Source of the DNA: DATGLW01 sp035293965
Lineage (GTDB): Bacteria; Actinomycetota; Acidimicrobiia; Acidimicrobiales; RAAP-2
NCBI GenBank assembly: GCA_035293965.1
Contig: DATGLW010000138.1
Location: 1 to 64,000 of the forward strand
Length of the DNA stretch: 64,000 bases
Direction of reading: 5' to 3'
The notes under the pieces are model-generated. The model worked only from the letters and a program-made list of their open reading frames with translations, made no database searches and had not been told where the DNA came from. Each line of letters starts with the position of its first letter. Position 1 is the stretch's first letter. The translations under genes and the position numbers were made by a program. Shown in pieces: positions 25,457 through 33,780 of this stretch.

Positions 25457-25907
25457 GCAATGGCTCGTCGAGCTCGAGCCGGCTGAGCGGGGCGTCGGAG
25501 GGCCCGTCGCGGCCCTCGTGGGCGGGGGTCACCTCGATGTCGCGGTGGAATTGGCTGCGCTTGATCGGGGCGCGCACGGTCAGGACCCCGTTCTTCGCGG
25601 TGGCCGACACGGCGGCGAGGTCCCAGCGGTCGCCGAGGAACAGCCGCCGGCTGAAGTGGCCGTGCGAGCGGCCGGCCTCCACGATGTCGACGCCCGGGCC
25701 GTGCAGCAGGTCGCGGGTGGCCGACACGTGCAGGATGTGGCCGTCGATGCTCACGTGGAGATCGGCAGGGTCGATCCCGGGCACGTCGAAGTCGATGCGG
25801 AGCTCCTCGCCCACGCGGAACACGTCGAAGGAGAGCAGCTCGCCAGGCTCGGCCTGGTCGTCGCTGACCGGGTGAAGGTCACGGAGCGGGTCGATCCTCG
25901 CCTGCAT
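25428..25907 (-). CDS. Hsp20/alpha-crystallin family small heat-shock protein
   Basis: A 159-residue chaperone that holds unfolded proteins. The alpha-crystallin domain covers about residues 30-130: LLSFDVFRVGEELRIDFDVPG, ADLHVSIDGHILHVSATR, the SHGHFSRRLFLGDRWDL stretch and AKNGVLTVRAPI, whose GVL is the family hallmark. The ATG is chosen because GGGAGG lies 6 bases upstream. The promoter region carries a CACTC-N-GAGTG inverted repeat and a TAGGAT box. An XRE regulator follows on the same strand. Confidence 0.93.
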   Translation of the reverse strand: MQARIDPLRDLHPVSDDQAEPGELLSFDVFRVGEELRIDFDVPGIDPADLHVSIDGHILHVSATRDLLHGPGVDIVEAGRSHGHFSRRLFLGDRWDLAAVSATAKNGVLTVRAPIKRSQFHRDIEVTPAHEGRDGPSDAPLSRLELDEPLHVERAGSAA

Positions 25908-25963
25908 GAAGAACCTCCCTGGGACGTCCTGTCGCCGACCGCCCACCGGCCGGCTCGGGCCCC

Positions 25964-25969
25964 ATCCTA
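25964..25969 (-). promoter_or_regulatory. -10-like TAGGAT box of hsp20
   Basis: Reads TAGGAT on the minus strand, 56 bases before the ATG, leaving a real 5' leader with a strong ribosome site. Confidence 0.45.
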
Positions 25970-25989
25970 CACCTCCAGTCGACAAATTT

Positions 25990-26000
25990 CACTCAGAGTG
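25990..26000 (-). promoter_or_regulatory. Inverted repeat upstream of hsp20, candidate heat-shock operator
   Basis: A perfect CACTC-A-GAGTG palindrome about 20 bases upstream of the -10 box. The half-sites match those of CIRCE (HrcA operator), but CIRCE has a 9-base spacer and this has one base, so it is not a standard CIRCE. The regulator is unknown. Confidence 0.4.
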
Positions 26001-26034
26001 GCAACCCCGGTGAATCGTCGGCCCGGGGCTGGCG

Positions 26035-28098
26035 TCAGCAGGGGGCGCCGGACGGGTCTGTGCCGGGGACGGTCGTGGTGCTGTTCGGATAGGGGCCCGG
26101 CCACGCCGGGCACCTGGACGCAACAACCACGGCCGACGACGCGAGCCCCCACGAGGGGGTGCCCGGGTTGAGGTACGAGGGGATCGACACGTACTCGAGC
26201 CGGTTGTCCCACGTGTAGTACTTCGAGTACCCCGACACGAGGGTGCTGCCGCTGAAGGTGCCGACCGCGCCGCGCCAGTCCTGGTCGATGGAGCCGTAGA
26301 CGGTCAGGGTCCCCTCGGGCGAGCCCACGCTGTAGTTGTTCACCGCGAAGGAGTGGCTGAGCGCGAGGACCGCGGCGTCGATGACCAGGTTGGGCCCGGG
26401 GTCGCAGATCGCCGCGCCCACGTCTGACACCGTGGCGGTGCACCGAGCCTCGATGCTCGAAGGGGTCGGCTGGCAGCTTGTCCTGCCCCAGAAGGTTTGG
26501 CAGTTGGGCACGCCGGGGTGGTTGACCTCCACGTAGTTCTGGGCGATCAGGCCGAGCGAGTCGTTCACCGCAGAAGCACCGGTGTTGTAGCCGCAGGGGC
26601 CCGTGTTGGTGCTGTTGAAGGGAGTCGGTGTCGCCGGGCAGTCCGTGTAGGTGAGGCTCCCGGTGATCACCACGTTGTTGGCCGCGGCGATCGTCAGGTT
26701 GCCGGCGACGCCGGTCGTCGCCCCCGACGACGGCATCGCGTTGGGAGCGGCGTTGCGCACGAATGCGTCGCCCTCGCAGTCCGCGGGCACGGTGGTGATG
26801 TCGTCGGTGTAGTTGTAGCCATAAGCGGTCGAGATCTGGGCGTTCGCGCCGCCGTGCGCGGTGTCGTCGAAGGGGTTGTCGCCGTTGCCGGCGCAGGTCC
26901 CGGCCGCGTTGGCCACGTAGATGACCCCGTTGCCGTTCCCTCCCGAGGGCGCCGGGATCTGGGTCCCGACGCACACGTTGGTATTGGTCGGCGCGTTGTC
27001 GGCGTCGTGGCCGCCGGTGACCGGCGTCTCGGGGCTCCAGACGTTCATGTACTGGGTCCCGCCCTTTGCGTACAGCGAGATGGTGGTCGGGCCCGAGTAC
27101 ACGCAGCCCCCGAGGGCTGCCACCTGCTGGAGCTGGCTGTCGCCGGTGGGGATCGGCTCGAGGGGGACGCCGAAGTGGGAGTTGGTGGCGTCATAGGCGC
27201 CCACGTCCGTGGTGGCCGACGCGCAGCCCGGAGGGGAGCCGTGGTTCCCGTCGAGTGGGTCGACGAACAGGCAGTTGGGGTCGTGCGTGGTGACCGGGGA
27301 GGGGTCCGACGCGCTGCCGAAATTGGGCTGGGAGGCGACGTAGATCGAGTCGTTGGCGAAGACCGGGCCGAAGAGCTTGTCGTTGGGGCCGAAGAAGACC
27401 TCGGCGCACGCGGCGCCCGGCCCGTTGTAGCCATTGTTCCAGTCGTAGGTGCACGCGCTGGGCGGGTCGCCGGCCAGGGCGGGGTCCGTCGACTCGTAGT
27501 TGCTCCACCAGATGTGGGTGAGGAAGCCGTTCTCGGGCACGAAGCTTGCCACCGAGCTCTGGTAGGCGAAGTGGCCCGGGTACCCGGCCGCCCCGACGAT
27601 GAGCGCCTGCACGTGGGCCAGGTCGCCGACCGGGGTGCCAGTCACCGAGCAGCTGGTCTGGGTGGTGGCGCTCGTGCTGAAGCACAGCTGGGGGTTCGTC
27701 CACAGGTAGTACTCGGGCACGGCGCCGGTGGAACCGCCCGTGTTGGCGACCGGGGTCCAGGTGTTGTACTTGATGCCGTTGACGGCGTTGGTGCACATCG
27801 CCGAGGTCGAAACGCTGGAGCAGTTCACCAGGTTCGGTTGGGCGTTGATGGTGTTGAGGTAGGTGTCGATGCCAGCCTCGAGGGCGCGGTAGGCGTAGTG
27901 GCTGAGGGTGTCGGCCTGCACGAGCGGGTCGTGCTGCATGGCGGAGGCGGCCAGCAGGCTGCCGCCGGACACGAGCAGGAGCACGATGCCGAGCACGAGG
28001 GCGAGAGCCGCCTGCCCGCGTTCTTCGAGGCGCCGCCACGAGCGCCGGGCCGGTACCCGGCCCGGTCGGCCCGTCAGGTGGAGGGCTCGGATTGTCAC
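26035..28098 (-). CDS. Large PilX-like pilus-associated protein
   Basis: A 687-residue protein with one hydrophobic N-terminal helix (about residues 26-50: RGQAALALVLGIVLLLVSGG), then an extracellular region rich in Asn, Thr, Ser and Gly with many paired cysteines. The helix resembles the PilX N-terminus, which lacks the classic prepilin Glu. The body includes GVIYVANAAGTC and VAGNLTIAAANNVVITGSLTY-type beta-strand text, typical of DUF7305-like pilus proteins. It is third in a pilV-pilW-pilX-like operon. The GTG start is 7 bases after the upstream stop. It is likely a minor pilin or tip adhesin; the ligand is unknown. Confidence 0.7.
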   Translation of the reverse strand: MTIRALHLTGRPGRVPARRSWRRLEERGQAALALVLGIVLLLVSGGSLLAASAMQHDPLVQADTLSHYAYRALEAGIDTYLNTINAQPNLVNCSSVSTSAMCTNAVNGIKYNTWTPVANTGGSTGAVPEYYLWTNPQLCFSTSATTQTSCSVTGTPVGDLAHVQALIVGAAGYPGHFAYQSSVASFVPENGFLTHIWWSNYESTDPALAGDPPSACTYDWNNGYNGPGAACAEVFFGPNDKLFGPVFANDSIYVASQPNFGSASDPSPVTTHDPNCLFVDPLDGNHGSPPGCASATTDVGAYDATNSHFGVPLEPIPTGDSQLQQVAALGGCVYSGPTTISLYAKGGTQYMNVWSPETPVTGGHDADNAPTNTNVCVGTQIPAPSGGNGNGVIYVANAAGTCAGNGDNPFDDTAHGGANAQISTAYGYNYTDDITTVPADCEGDAFVRNAAPNAMPSSGATTGVAGNLTIAAANNVVITGSLTYTDCPATPTPFNSTNTGPCGYNTGASAVNDSLGLIAQNYVEVNHPGVPNCQTFWGRTSCQPTPSSIEARCTATVSDVGAAICDPGPNLVIDAAVLALSHSFAVNNYSVGSPEGTLTVYGSIDQDWRGAVGTFSGSTLVSGYSKYYTWDNRLEYVSIPSYLNPGTPSWGLASSAVVVASRCPAWPGPYPNSTTTVPGTDPSGAPC

Positions 28099-28105
28099 GG
28101 CCGGG

Positions 28106-28984
28106 TCACCCGACCGAGGGGTCGTAGACCGTCGAGATGGACGACAGCGCGAACACACCGGTGTCCTCCTCTGCCTGCGCCCCGCCGTGCTGCGGCGAGG
28201 TGTCGCCGTTGACCTGGAGGTCGAAGGTGACCGACTGGATCTCACCCGCGAGACAGCTGGCGAAGGGCTGTGACGTGGTGCCCTGCGTGCACGTGTTGAA
28301 CACGGAGTCGCCAGCCGTGGTCGGCGGGGCGGTCGTCAGCGCGACGGGCTGGCCGGGCCCCGGCGATGCCCCGTAGGCGAAGACGAACAGGGGCTGGCCG
28401 TTCGGACCGTTCGTGACGTTGCCGATGCGGATGATGGTGCGGGCACCCGACGAGGGCCATTGGCAGTGGTCGGTGAAGTCGGCGGCCGAGAAGGGGCACG
28501 TGCCGGCCTGTGCGGGGGTGACGGTCACGGTGAAGGTCGAGGTGGGCGAGGCGCAGGCACCGCCACCAGTAGCCGGCGTGCAGCTCGCCGTCACGAGCTC
28601 GGGGCCGTTGGGGTCGCCGACATTGGTGGCAAAGGTCATCGAGGTCGGCGTGACCGAGCCGGGCACGAACGCGGGCACGGGAGCCCCCGATGAGGGGCTC
28701 GGGCCGGGAGCGACCGCCGAGCGGATCAGGCGCTGGAGGTTGGTCGACAGCACCAGCTGGCCGCCGATGTTGTTGTAGGTGTTGGTGACCCTTCCGGTCG
28801 TGTTGAACAGGGTGTCGACGATGGGGATGGACATCGCGAGGAGGATGCCGAGAGTGAGCAGCGCGACCGCCAGCTCGACCGTGCTCAGGCCTTGCTCGTC
28901 GACCATGCGCCACCGTGCGGCGGTTTCCCCGGTGGCCGCACGCCACCAGCGCCCGGCGCGGCCCCGGCGGGCCGGGCCGCTCAC
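28106..28984 (-). CDS. PilW-like minor pilin with type IV prepilin signal
   Basis: A 292-residue prepilin. A basic leader of about 30 residues ends in EQG, followed by the mature N-terminus LSTVELAVALLTLGILLAMSI: Gly at -1 and Glu at +5 are the signature cut by prepilin peptidase. The exported part has scattered cysteines and Pro/Thr-rich strands. The GTG start overlaps the stop of the preceding pilin (GTGA); an ATG at 28906 would give a short leader (MVDEQG) and is also plausible. It likely takes part in pilus assembly or priming together with its two neighbours. Confidence 0.82.
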   Translation of the reverse strand: MSGPARRGRAGRWWRAATGETAARWRMVDEQGLSTVELAVALLTLGILLAMSIPIVDTLFNTTGRVTNTYNNIGGQLVLSTNLQRLIRSAVAPGPSPSSGAPVPAFVPGSVTPTSMTFATNVGDPNGPELVTASCTPATGGGACASPTSTFTVTVTPAQAGTCPFSAADFTDHCQWPSSGARTIIRIGNVTNGPNGQPLFVFAYGASPGPGQPVALTTAPPTTAGDSVFNTCTQGTTSQPFASCLAGEIQSVTFDLQVNGDTSPQHGGAQAEEDTGVFALSSISTVYDPSVG

Positions 28985-31680
28985 GAGATCCTCACCACGA
29001 CGGGTGATGGCAGCGGCAGCGTGACGCCTCCTGCCGTGGTGCCCGTGGGGGACACCTGGACCGTCACGCTGCCCGTCAGGGTGCCCGCGGTGGCCGTCAC
29101 CGTGTAGGTGTCGTACATGACGTCGAGGCGGCTGAGGCCGTCGGGGCCTGTCGTCTCGAGGGCGAAGGACGACGGGTTGGTCCCCGTGAGCGGGGTGAGC
29201 GGGGTGCACGAGGGGTCATTGACGACGGCGGTCACTGACGCCCCTGCCACCGGGTTCCCGCTCGCGTTGACGACCTTCAGTGGCAGCAGGCCCATTGGCA
29301 GGATGGCCGACGACGTGGCACCCGGGGTCGTGCTGACGAGCGACGAGGCTGCAGACAGCTCGGCCGTGCACTCCGCGGCGCCGATGCTGTAGCCCGCCGC
29401 GAAGGGGAAGAGCGGTCCGACGACGGTGGCGTCGGTGGACGGCGCCGTGAGCTCGATGGTCGAGGGGACGAGGGCATAGCTCGACACCGACACGGGCACG
29501 TCGCTCAGGTACATCCCCGTGAGGTTCCCCGGCGTGCCGTTGGACCACGAGGTCCCGCCCGACGAGCCGTCGAGCAGCAGCGCGCCGGTCCTCGAGGCGC
29601 CCGCTGCCTCGCAGGTCGACCCCGTGCAGGCGACCCCCGCGAACAGCACCGGCGGCGTCGTCAGGGGGATAGTGGCAGCGGACCAGGTGGTGCCGGACCC
29701 GAGGGCGAGCAAGAGCGCCGAGCTCGCCGCCGAGGCCGCGGCGACACACGTCGAGGGAGCCGGGCACGCGATCGCGCCGACGGCGCTCGGCGTGGCCCCG
29801 GGCGGCACGCTGAGCGAGTCGGCGGCCCAGGCGGTGGCAGACGACAGGGACCAGATGAGCCCGCCCGACGACCCCGAGCCGGTGGCGTAGCAGGAGGTGG
29901 TGCTCGGGCAGATGATGGCGGCGAGGCTCAGTCCGGCAGGCGTGGTGTCGGCCACCCAGTTGGTGCCCGACGAGTCGACCGACACGATGACAGCCCCCGA
30001 GGCCCCCGAGCCGATCGCGTAGCACGTGGTGCTGCCCGGGCAGGCGACCTGGCTGAGCGCGCTCGGGGGGCCGGCGACGGTGTCGTTCACCCAGGCCGTG
30101 CCGAGGCCGAGGGACAGGATCACCGCTCCCGATGACCCCGAGCCGATCGCGTAGCACGTGGCGGTGCCCGGGCAGGTCACCTGGCTGAGCGCGCTGACCG
30201 TGACCCCGTTGGGCAGGGTGTCGGCTACCCAGTTGGTCCCCGAGGCGTCGAGGGAGACGATGACGGCGCCCGAGGCCCCCGAGCCGATCGCGTAGCACGT
30301 GGTGCTGCCCGGGCAGGCAATGCCGGCGATGGCTGCCACGCCGGCGAGGCCCGTGTCGGCGGTCCAGGTGACCGCACCCGAGCTCACGGTTGCCGACAGA
30401 ATGACGGCACCCGCCGCGCCCGATCCCCATGCGTAGCACGTCGAGGCGCCGGGGCACGTCACCCCGCTGAGGTTGGTCACCCCTGCGGGCAGGGCGTCCG
30501 CGGTGAACGACGGAGACGAGCTGGGCGCGGCCGACGCCGAGGCGCCCTGGAACCCGCCGCCGCCCGCAGGGCCATACCCGACGGCGACGCAGCGCACCGT
30601 GCCGGCGCACGCGGTGGCCTCGATCCGGCTCAGCCCGCCGGGGAGGCTCGCCACTGTCCAGCCGGCCGGGGTCCGGACGGACAGCACGGCCACAGGGCTG
30701 GCGGCCGGCGCGGAGGGGGTTGCCGGCGCCTGGCCGGCCGCCAGGCACAGGAACGCCCCTGCCCCCGGGCAGGTGACTCCGTCTTCGGTGGCCGTCGTCG
30801 ACGGGTACGCCAGGTCGACCAGCGACCCCTCGTCGTACTGGAACGTGACCGGGGTGACCTGCCCGACGTTGACGGTCAGGGGTCCCTGGGCGGCGGCGGT
30901 CTGCTCGTTGGCGTTGGCGACGAACGACGGCGTGCCGTAGGTGCCGGTCACCGTGCGCGGCACGCCGGGGCTGGGATCCGCCACCGACACCTGGTACGTG
31001 CCCGGCGGCACCTGCTGGAAGGCACAGCCGTAGCTATCGGGGTAGACGGTGGTGGTGAAGCTCGCCGTTGCCGGTGGCGGCGGCGACACCAGGCTGACCG
31101 GCACCGCCCGGACCCGGTCGGACCACGGGTTGCCCGCGGCGTCGCCCGGCGGCGATCCGGCCGGGTCGCCCTCCACCTGCACGGCCAGGAAGCCGAATGT
31201 CGGGATGCCGGCGGGGGGGTAGTTGAGCACCGTGGTGTCCGTCAGGCTCTGGTTGGCGCCCCAGTCGACGGTCACCTGCAGGTTGAGGACCTTGGGCACG
31301 CTCCCCGACGTGCACAGGTCGGGGTTGGTGCCCTCGGCTGCCGTCCAGTCGAACTCCGAGTACACCTTGTAGGCGACCGAGGACCGCACGAGGGCGGTGG
31401 GAGTCTCGAGTACGGGGGTGCCGGTGATGGGCAAGTTGCCGGAGCTCAGATGCGGTCCGGAATTGGTGAGCAGCTCGATGTACTGCTCGGCGAGCGACAG
31501 GGCGGTCAGGCGCTCGCGAGCATTGGCAGCCTGCCCGATGACGTTGGTGAGGAGGGCAGCTACGGGGGTGAGGGCGAGCATGAGGACGGAGAAGGCGATC
31601 ACCACCTCGATGAGCCCGAAGCCGCGCTCGTCGCGTCGATGCAGGTGATCGACGATCCGTGGATCGGCAGGTCGGCTCAT
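28981..31680 (-). CDS. Giant PilV-like prepilin with propeller-like repeats
   Basis: An 899-residue protein with a type IV prepilin signal: a 20-residue leader, ERG cleavage site and mature FGLIEVVIAFSVLMLALTPV with Glu+5. Residues ~30-290 form a pilin-like head with a carboxypeptidase-regulatory-like segment (PPGTYQVSV). Residues ~295-725 are nine repeats of 40-55 residues, each with a C-P-G-x3-C start (CPGSTTCYAIGSGASGAVI), predicted to fold as beta-propeller blades. A further Ig-like/Gly-Thr region ends the protein (VNASGNPVAGASVTAVV). Ordinary PilV is under 250 residues, so this looks like a pilin fused to an adhesin head. First gene of the pilin operon. Confidence 0.82.
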   Translation of the reverse strand: MSRPADPRIVDHLHRRDERGFGLIEVVIAFSVLMLALTPVAALLTNVIGQAANARERLTALSLAEQYIELLTNSGPHLSSGNLPITGTPVLETPTALVRSSVAYKVYSEFDWTAAEGTNPDLCTSGSVPKVLNLQVTVDWGANQSLTDTTVLNYPPAGIPTFGFLAVQVEGDPAGSPPGDAAGNPWSDRVRAVPVSLVSPPPPATASFTTTVYPDSYGCAFQQVPPGTYQVSVADPSPGVPRTVTGTYGTPSFVANANEQTAAAQGPLTVNVGQVTPVTFQYDEGSLVDLAYPSTTATEDGVTCPGAGAFLCLAAGQAPATPSAPAASPVAVLSVRTPAGWTVASLPGGLSRIEATACAGTVRCVAVGYGPAGGGGFQGASASAAPSSSPSFTADALPAGVTNLSGVTCPGASTCYAWGSGAAGAVILSATVSSGAVTWTADTGLAGVAAIAGIACPGSTTCYAIGSGASGAVIVSLDASGTNWVADTLPNGVTVSALSQVTCPGTATCYAIGSGSSGAVILSLGLGTAWVNDTVAGPPSALSQVACPGSTTCYAIGSGASGAVIVSVDSSGTNWVADTTPAGLSLAAIICPSTTSCYATGSGSSGGLIWSLSSATAWAADSLSVPPGATPSAVGAIACPAPSTCVAAASAASSALLLALGSGTTWSAATIPLTTPPVLFAGVACTGSTCEAAGASRTGALLLDGSSGGTSWSNGTPGNLTGMYLSDVPVSVSSYALVPSTIELTAPSTDATVVGPLFPFAAGYSIGAAECTAELSAASSLVSTTPGATSSAILPMGLLPLKVVNASGNPVAGASVTAVVNDPSCTPLTPLTGTNPSSFALETTGPDGLSRLDVMYDTYTVTATAGTLTGSVTVQVSPTGTTAGGVTLPLPSPVVVRIS
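29515..30788 (-). repeat. Coding repeats: nine Cys-paired blades in the PilV-like gene
   Basis: Nine tandem units of about 130-150 bases; the four central ones are close enough to see by eye in the DNA (recurring gcgtagcacgt and gagccgatcgc). Each unit begins with two cysteines four to five residues apart and carries a Gly-Ser-Gly-Ala turn and a Trp. The outer units are more diverged. Confidence 0.85.
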
Positions 31681-32027
31681 CGCGGTCCGGGCGCTCCATG
31701 CACAAGGACGGGGCAAAAGAAAAAAGAAGCTCGTGAAATAGGGATTTCCGTGACGGTACTGAGCTCGTTCGGTGCAGTCCAGACCCTGGGAGGGCGACTC
31801 ACCGGATGGCAACCGCACCGCACCCCGTTGCCAACATGGCGGGCCGGTGAGGCCGGTCGGTGGGTGGGAAATCCGGGCGACCCGGCCGGCGGTCCGGCAG
31901 GTGGCCGGCGGGTGGCATCGGGTACCTCGGTCCGGGGGGAGTGGCAACGGGTACGGCGGGTGGCCGGCGGTCCTGCGGGTGGCCGACGGTCCTGCGGGTG
32001 GCCGACGTGTGGCATCGGGGATCCCGG
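31681..32027. other. Gene-free region between the pilin operon and sufD
   Basis: No convincing gene in either direction. Near the pilin end is an unusually A-rich patch (31714-31728 on plus), which on the minus transcript reads as a T-run (cttcttttttctttt) about 35 bases before the pilin start. On the same strand a TGGCAAC/GTTGCCA stem lies at about 31806-31834. Toward sufD, a family of ggtggccggcggtcctgcgg-like units repeats three to four times (about 31884-32008). A riboswitch or attenuator for the pilins is possible, but I matched no known class. Confidence 0.5.
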
Positions 32028-32033
32028 TACACT
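32028..32033 (+). promoter_or_regulatory. -10-like TACACT box for the sufD operon
   Basis: TACACT lies 117 bases before the sufD ATG, giving a transcript with a leader of about 110 bases, unlike the leaderless genes nearby. Confidence 0.4.
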
Positions 32034-32150
32034 TGGGCCGAGGCCCTCGCCCGCGAACGTGGGGAGCTCCCGGCAGCGCCGGAGGGGCGTGCGCGGCGGC
32101 CTCCGTTCGCCGTCGGGGCCGAGGCCGGCCGCCGCCTGGAAGGGACGTCG

Positions 32151-33470
32151 ATGGACGCGTTCACCGCCGCAGCAGCGCACGCCCTCGGAGGGCCCGACAG
32201 CCTGCGGGCGAGGCGCGCCGAAGCGTTCGAGGCCGTCGAGACCGTGCCCCTCCCGACCGAGAAGGAAGAGGTCTGGCGCTACACGCCCATCGACCGGCTC
32301 GACCTCGGCTCGTACCGGCCGGTCGGGCACGAGGGGCCGGCCGCCATCGGCGACCTGGGCCTGGCCTTCGTCGGGGAGCTCGGCACCGACGTGGCGGCCC
32401 GGGCGGGCCTGGCGGTCGCCGCCAACGGCACCATGGTCTCGGCCGGCACGCAAGGTCTGCCCCTGGGCCTGCGGGTGCGCAGCGTGCTGCAGACCGCCGA
32501 TGCCGCCGAGGGCCTCGGCTCGGTCCTCGTCGGCGGCGACGCCCTGGTCCGGCTCAACGACGCCTTCGCGCCCGACGTGGTCGCCGTCGACGTGGCGCCG
32601 GGCGTGGAGCTCGCCGCCCCGCTGCTCCTCGTCCACTGGTGCGAGGGGCAGGCCGACGCTGCCGGGCGCGGCCCGGCCGTCTTCCCCCGCACCGTCGTAC
32701 GGGTGGGAGCGGGGGCTCGGGCCTCCGTGGTGGAGGTGGTGGCCGGTGCGCCCGGTCCGACCGCCTCGCTCGTCGTGCCGGTCACCGAGCTCGAGGTGGC
32801 CGACGGCGGCTCGCTGGCCTACGTGTCGGTCCAGCTCCTCGGCGCCGCGGCCTGGCACATCGGGCGCATCGCCGGACGCGTGGGCCGCGAGGGCACGTTG
32901 CGGGCATTCACCATGGGTCTGGGCGCCTCCTACGACCGCATGCGCACCGACGTGGCCGCCGTCGGCCAGGGAGCCTCGACGGAGCTGCGCAGCGCGTACC
33001 TCGGCAGCGGCGACCAGGTCCACGACGTCCGCACCCAGCAGGAGCACGCAGCCCCGCGGACCACGAGCGACCTCTTGTGCAAGGGAGCCGTCGCCGACGC
33101 GTCGCGCTCGGTGTACAGCGGGCTCATCCAGGTGCGCCACGGTGCCGTGCGCGCCGATGCCATGCAGACCAACCACGCGCTCGTGCTGTCGGAAGGCGCG
33201 CATGCCGACTCGGTCCCCAACCTCGACATCGCCGAGAACGACGTGCGCTGCAGCCACGCCTCGACGGTGGGCCCCATCGACGAGGACCAGCGCTCCTACC
33301 TCGAGTCGAGGGGCATCCCGCCCGAGCGGGCCGACCGGCTGATCGTCCTCGGCTTCTACGACGACGTCATCGACCGGCTCCCTGTGCCCGAGCTGGCGCC
33401 ACGGCTGCGCCGGCAGGTCGGGGAGCGCCTGGCCTCGGTCTTCTCCGCTTCGGGCGGCTCCGATGGGTGA
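32151..33470 (+). CDS. sufD: Fe-S cluster assembly protein SufD
   Basis: Partner of SufB in the SufBC2D scaffold, 439 residues. Family features: EEVWRYTPIDRLDLGSY near residue 45; a beta-helix core; and the C-terminal SDLLCKGAVADASRSVYSGLIQVR, QTNHALVLSEGAHADSVPNLDI with ENDVRCSHASTVGPID, containing the SufB-D interface Cys and His, and finally the helical RSYLESRGIPPERADRLIVLGF. The ATG has AAGGGA about 6 bases upstream. The coding end overlaps the Rieske gene by 8 bases. Its low-complexity, Val/Ala-rich N-terminal half is diverged, as usual for SufD. Confidence 0.95.
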   Translation: MDAFTAAAAHALGGPDSLRARRAEAFEAVETVPLPTEKEEVWRYTPIDRLDLGSYRPVGHEGPAAIGDLGLAFVGELGTDVAARAGLAVAANGTMVSAGTQGLPLGLRVRSVLQTADAAEGLGSVLVGGDALVRLNDAFAPDVVAVDVAPGVELAAPLLLVHWCEGQADAAGRGPAVFPRTVVRVGAGARASVVEVVAGAPGPTASLVVPVTELEVADGGSLAYVSVQLLGAAAWHIGRIAGRVGREGTLRAFTMGLGASYDRMRTDVAAVGQGASTELRSAYLGSGDQVHDVRTQQEHAAPRTTSDLLCKGAVADASRSVYSGLIQVRHGAVRADAMQTNHALVLSEGAHADSVPNLDIAENDVRCSHASTVGPIDEDQRSYLESRGIPPERADRLIVLGFYDDVIDRLPVPELAPRLRRQVGERLASVFSASGGSDG

Positions 33471-33780
33471 GCGCGTGGTGGTGTGCCGCGTGGAGGACCT
33501 GGCGCCCGGGGAGGTCCGGCGCGTGGACCTCCCCGGGGTCCGTGTGGCGCTGGTGAGGATCGGCGACGACTTCTACGCCGTCGGCGACCGCTGCAGCCAC
33601 GAGGACTATTCCCTGTCCGAAGGGGAGGTGTGGGAGGAGGATCTCGAGATCGAGTGCCCGCGGCACGGCAGCACCTTCGACCTCCGCACGGGGGAGCCGT
33701 GCTCGCTGCCGGCCACCAAGCCGGTGCCCGTGTTCGAGGTCGACGTGAGCGAGGGCCAGGTGGCCGTGGTGCTGCCGTGA
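33463..33780 (+). CDS. Rieske-type [2Fe-2S] ferredoxin of the suf operon
   Basis: A 105-residue Rieske protein with both cluster-binding motifs, CSHEDYSLSEG and CPRHGSTFDLRTG. It resembles the non-heme iron oxygenase ferredoxin subunit commonly annotated between sufD and sufC in actinobacterial suf operons, where it may carry electrons during cluster assembly. It overlaps sufD at the start and sufC1 at the stop (GTGA), so all three are tightly coupled. Confidence 0.95.
   Translation: MGERVVVCRVEDLAPGEVRRVDLPGVRVALVRIGDDFYAVGDRCSHEDYSLSEGEVWEEDLEIECPRHGSTFDLRTGEPCSLPATKPVPVFEVDVSEGQVAVVLP

Noticed and set aside
25990..26000. Standard CIRCE element at hsp20
   Set aside because: The half-sites fit, but the spacer is one base rather than nine, so it is reported only as an inverted repeat.
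31681..31760. c-di-GMP-I riboswitch, because of a GGGCAAA run on the plus strand
   Set aside because: The strand is wrong for the pilin operon and the rest of the conserved core is missing.
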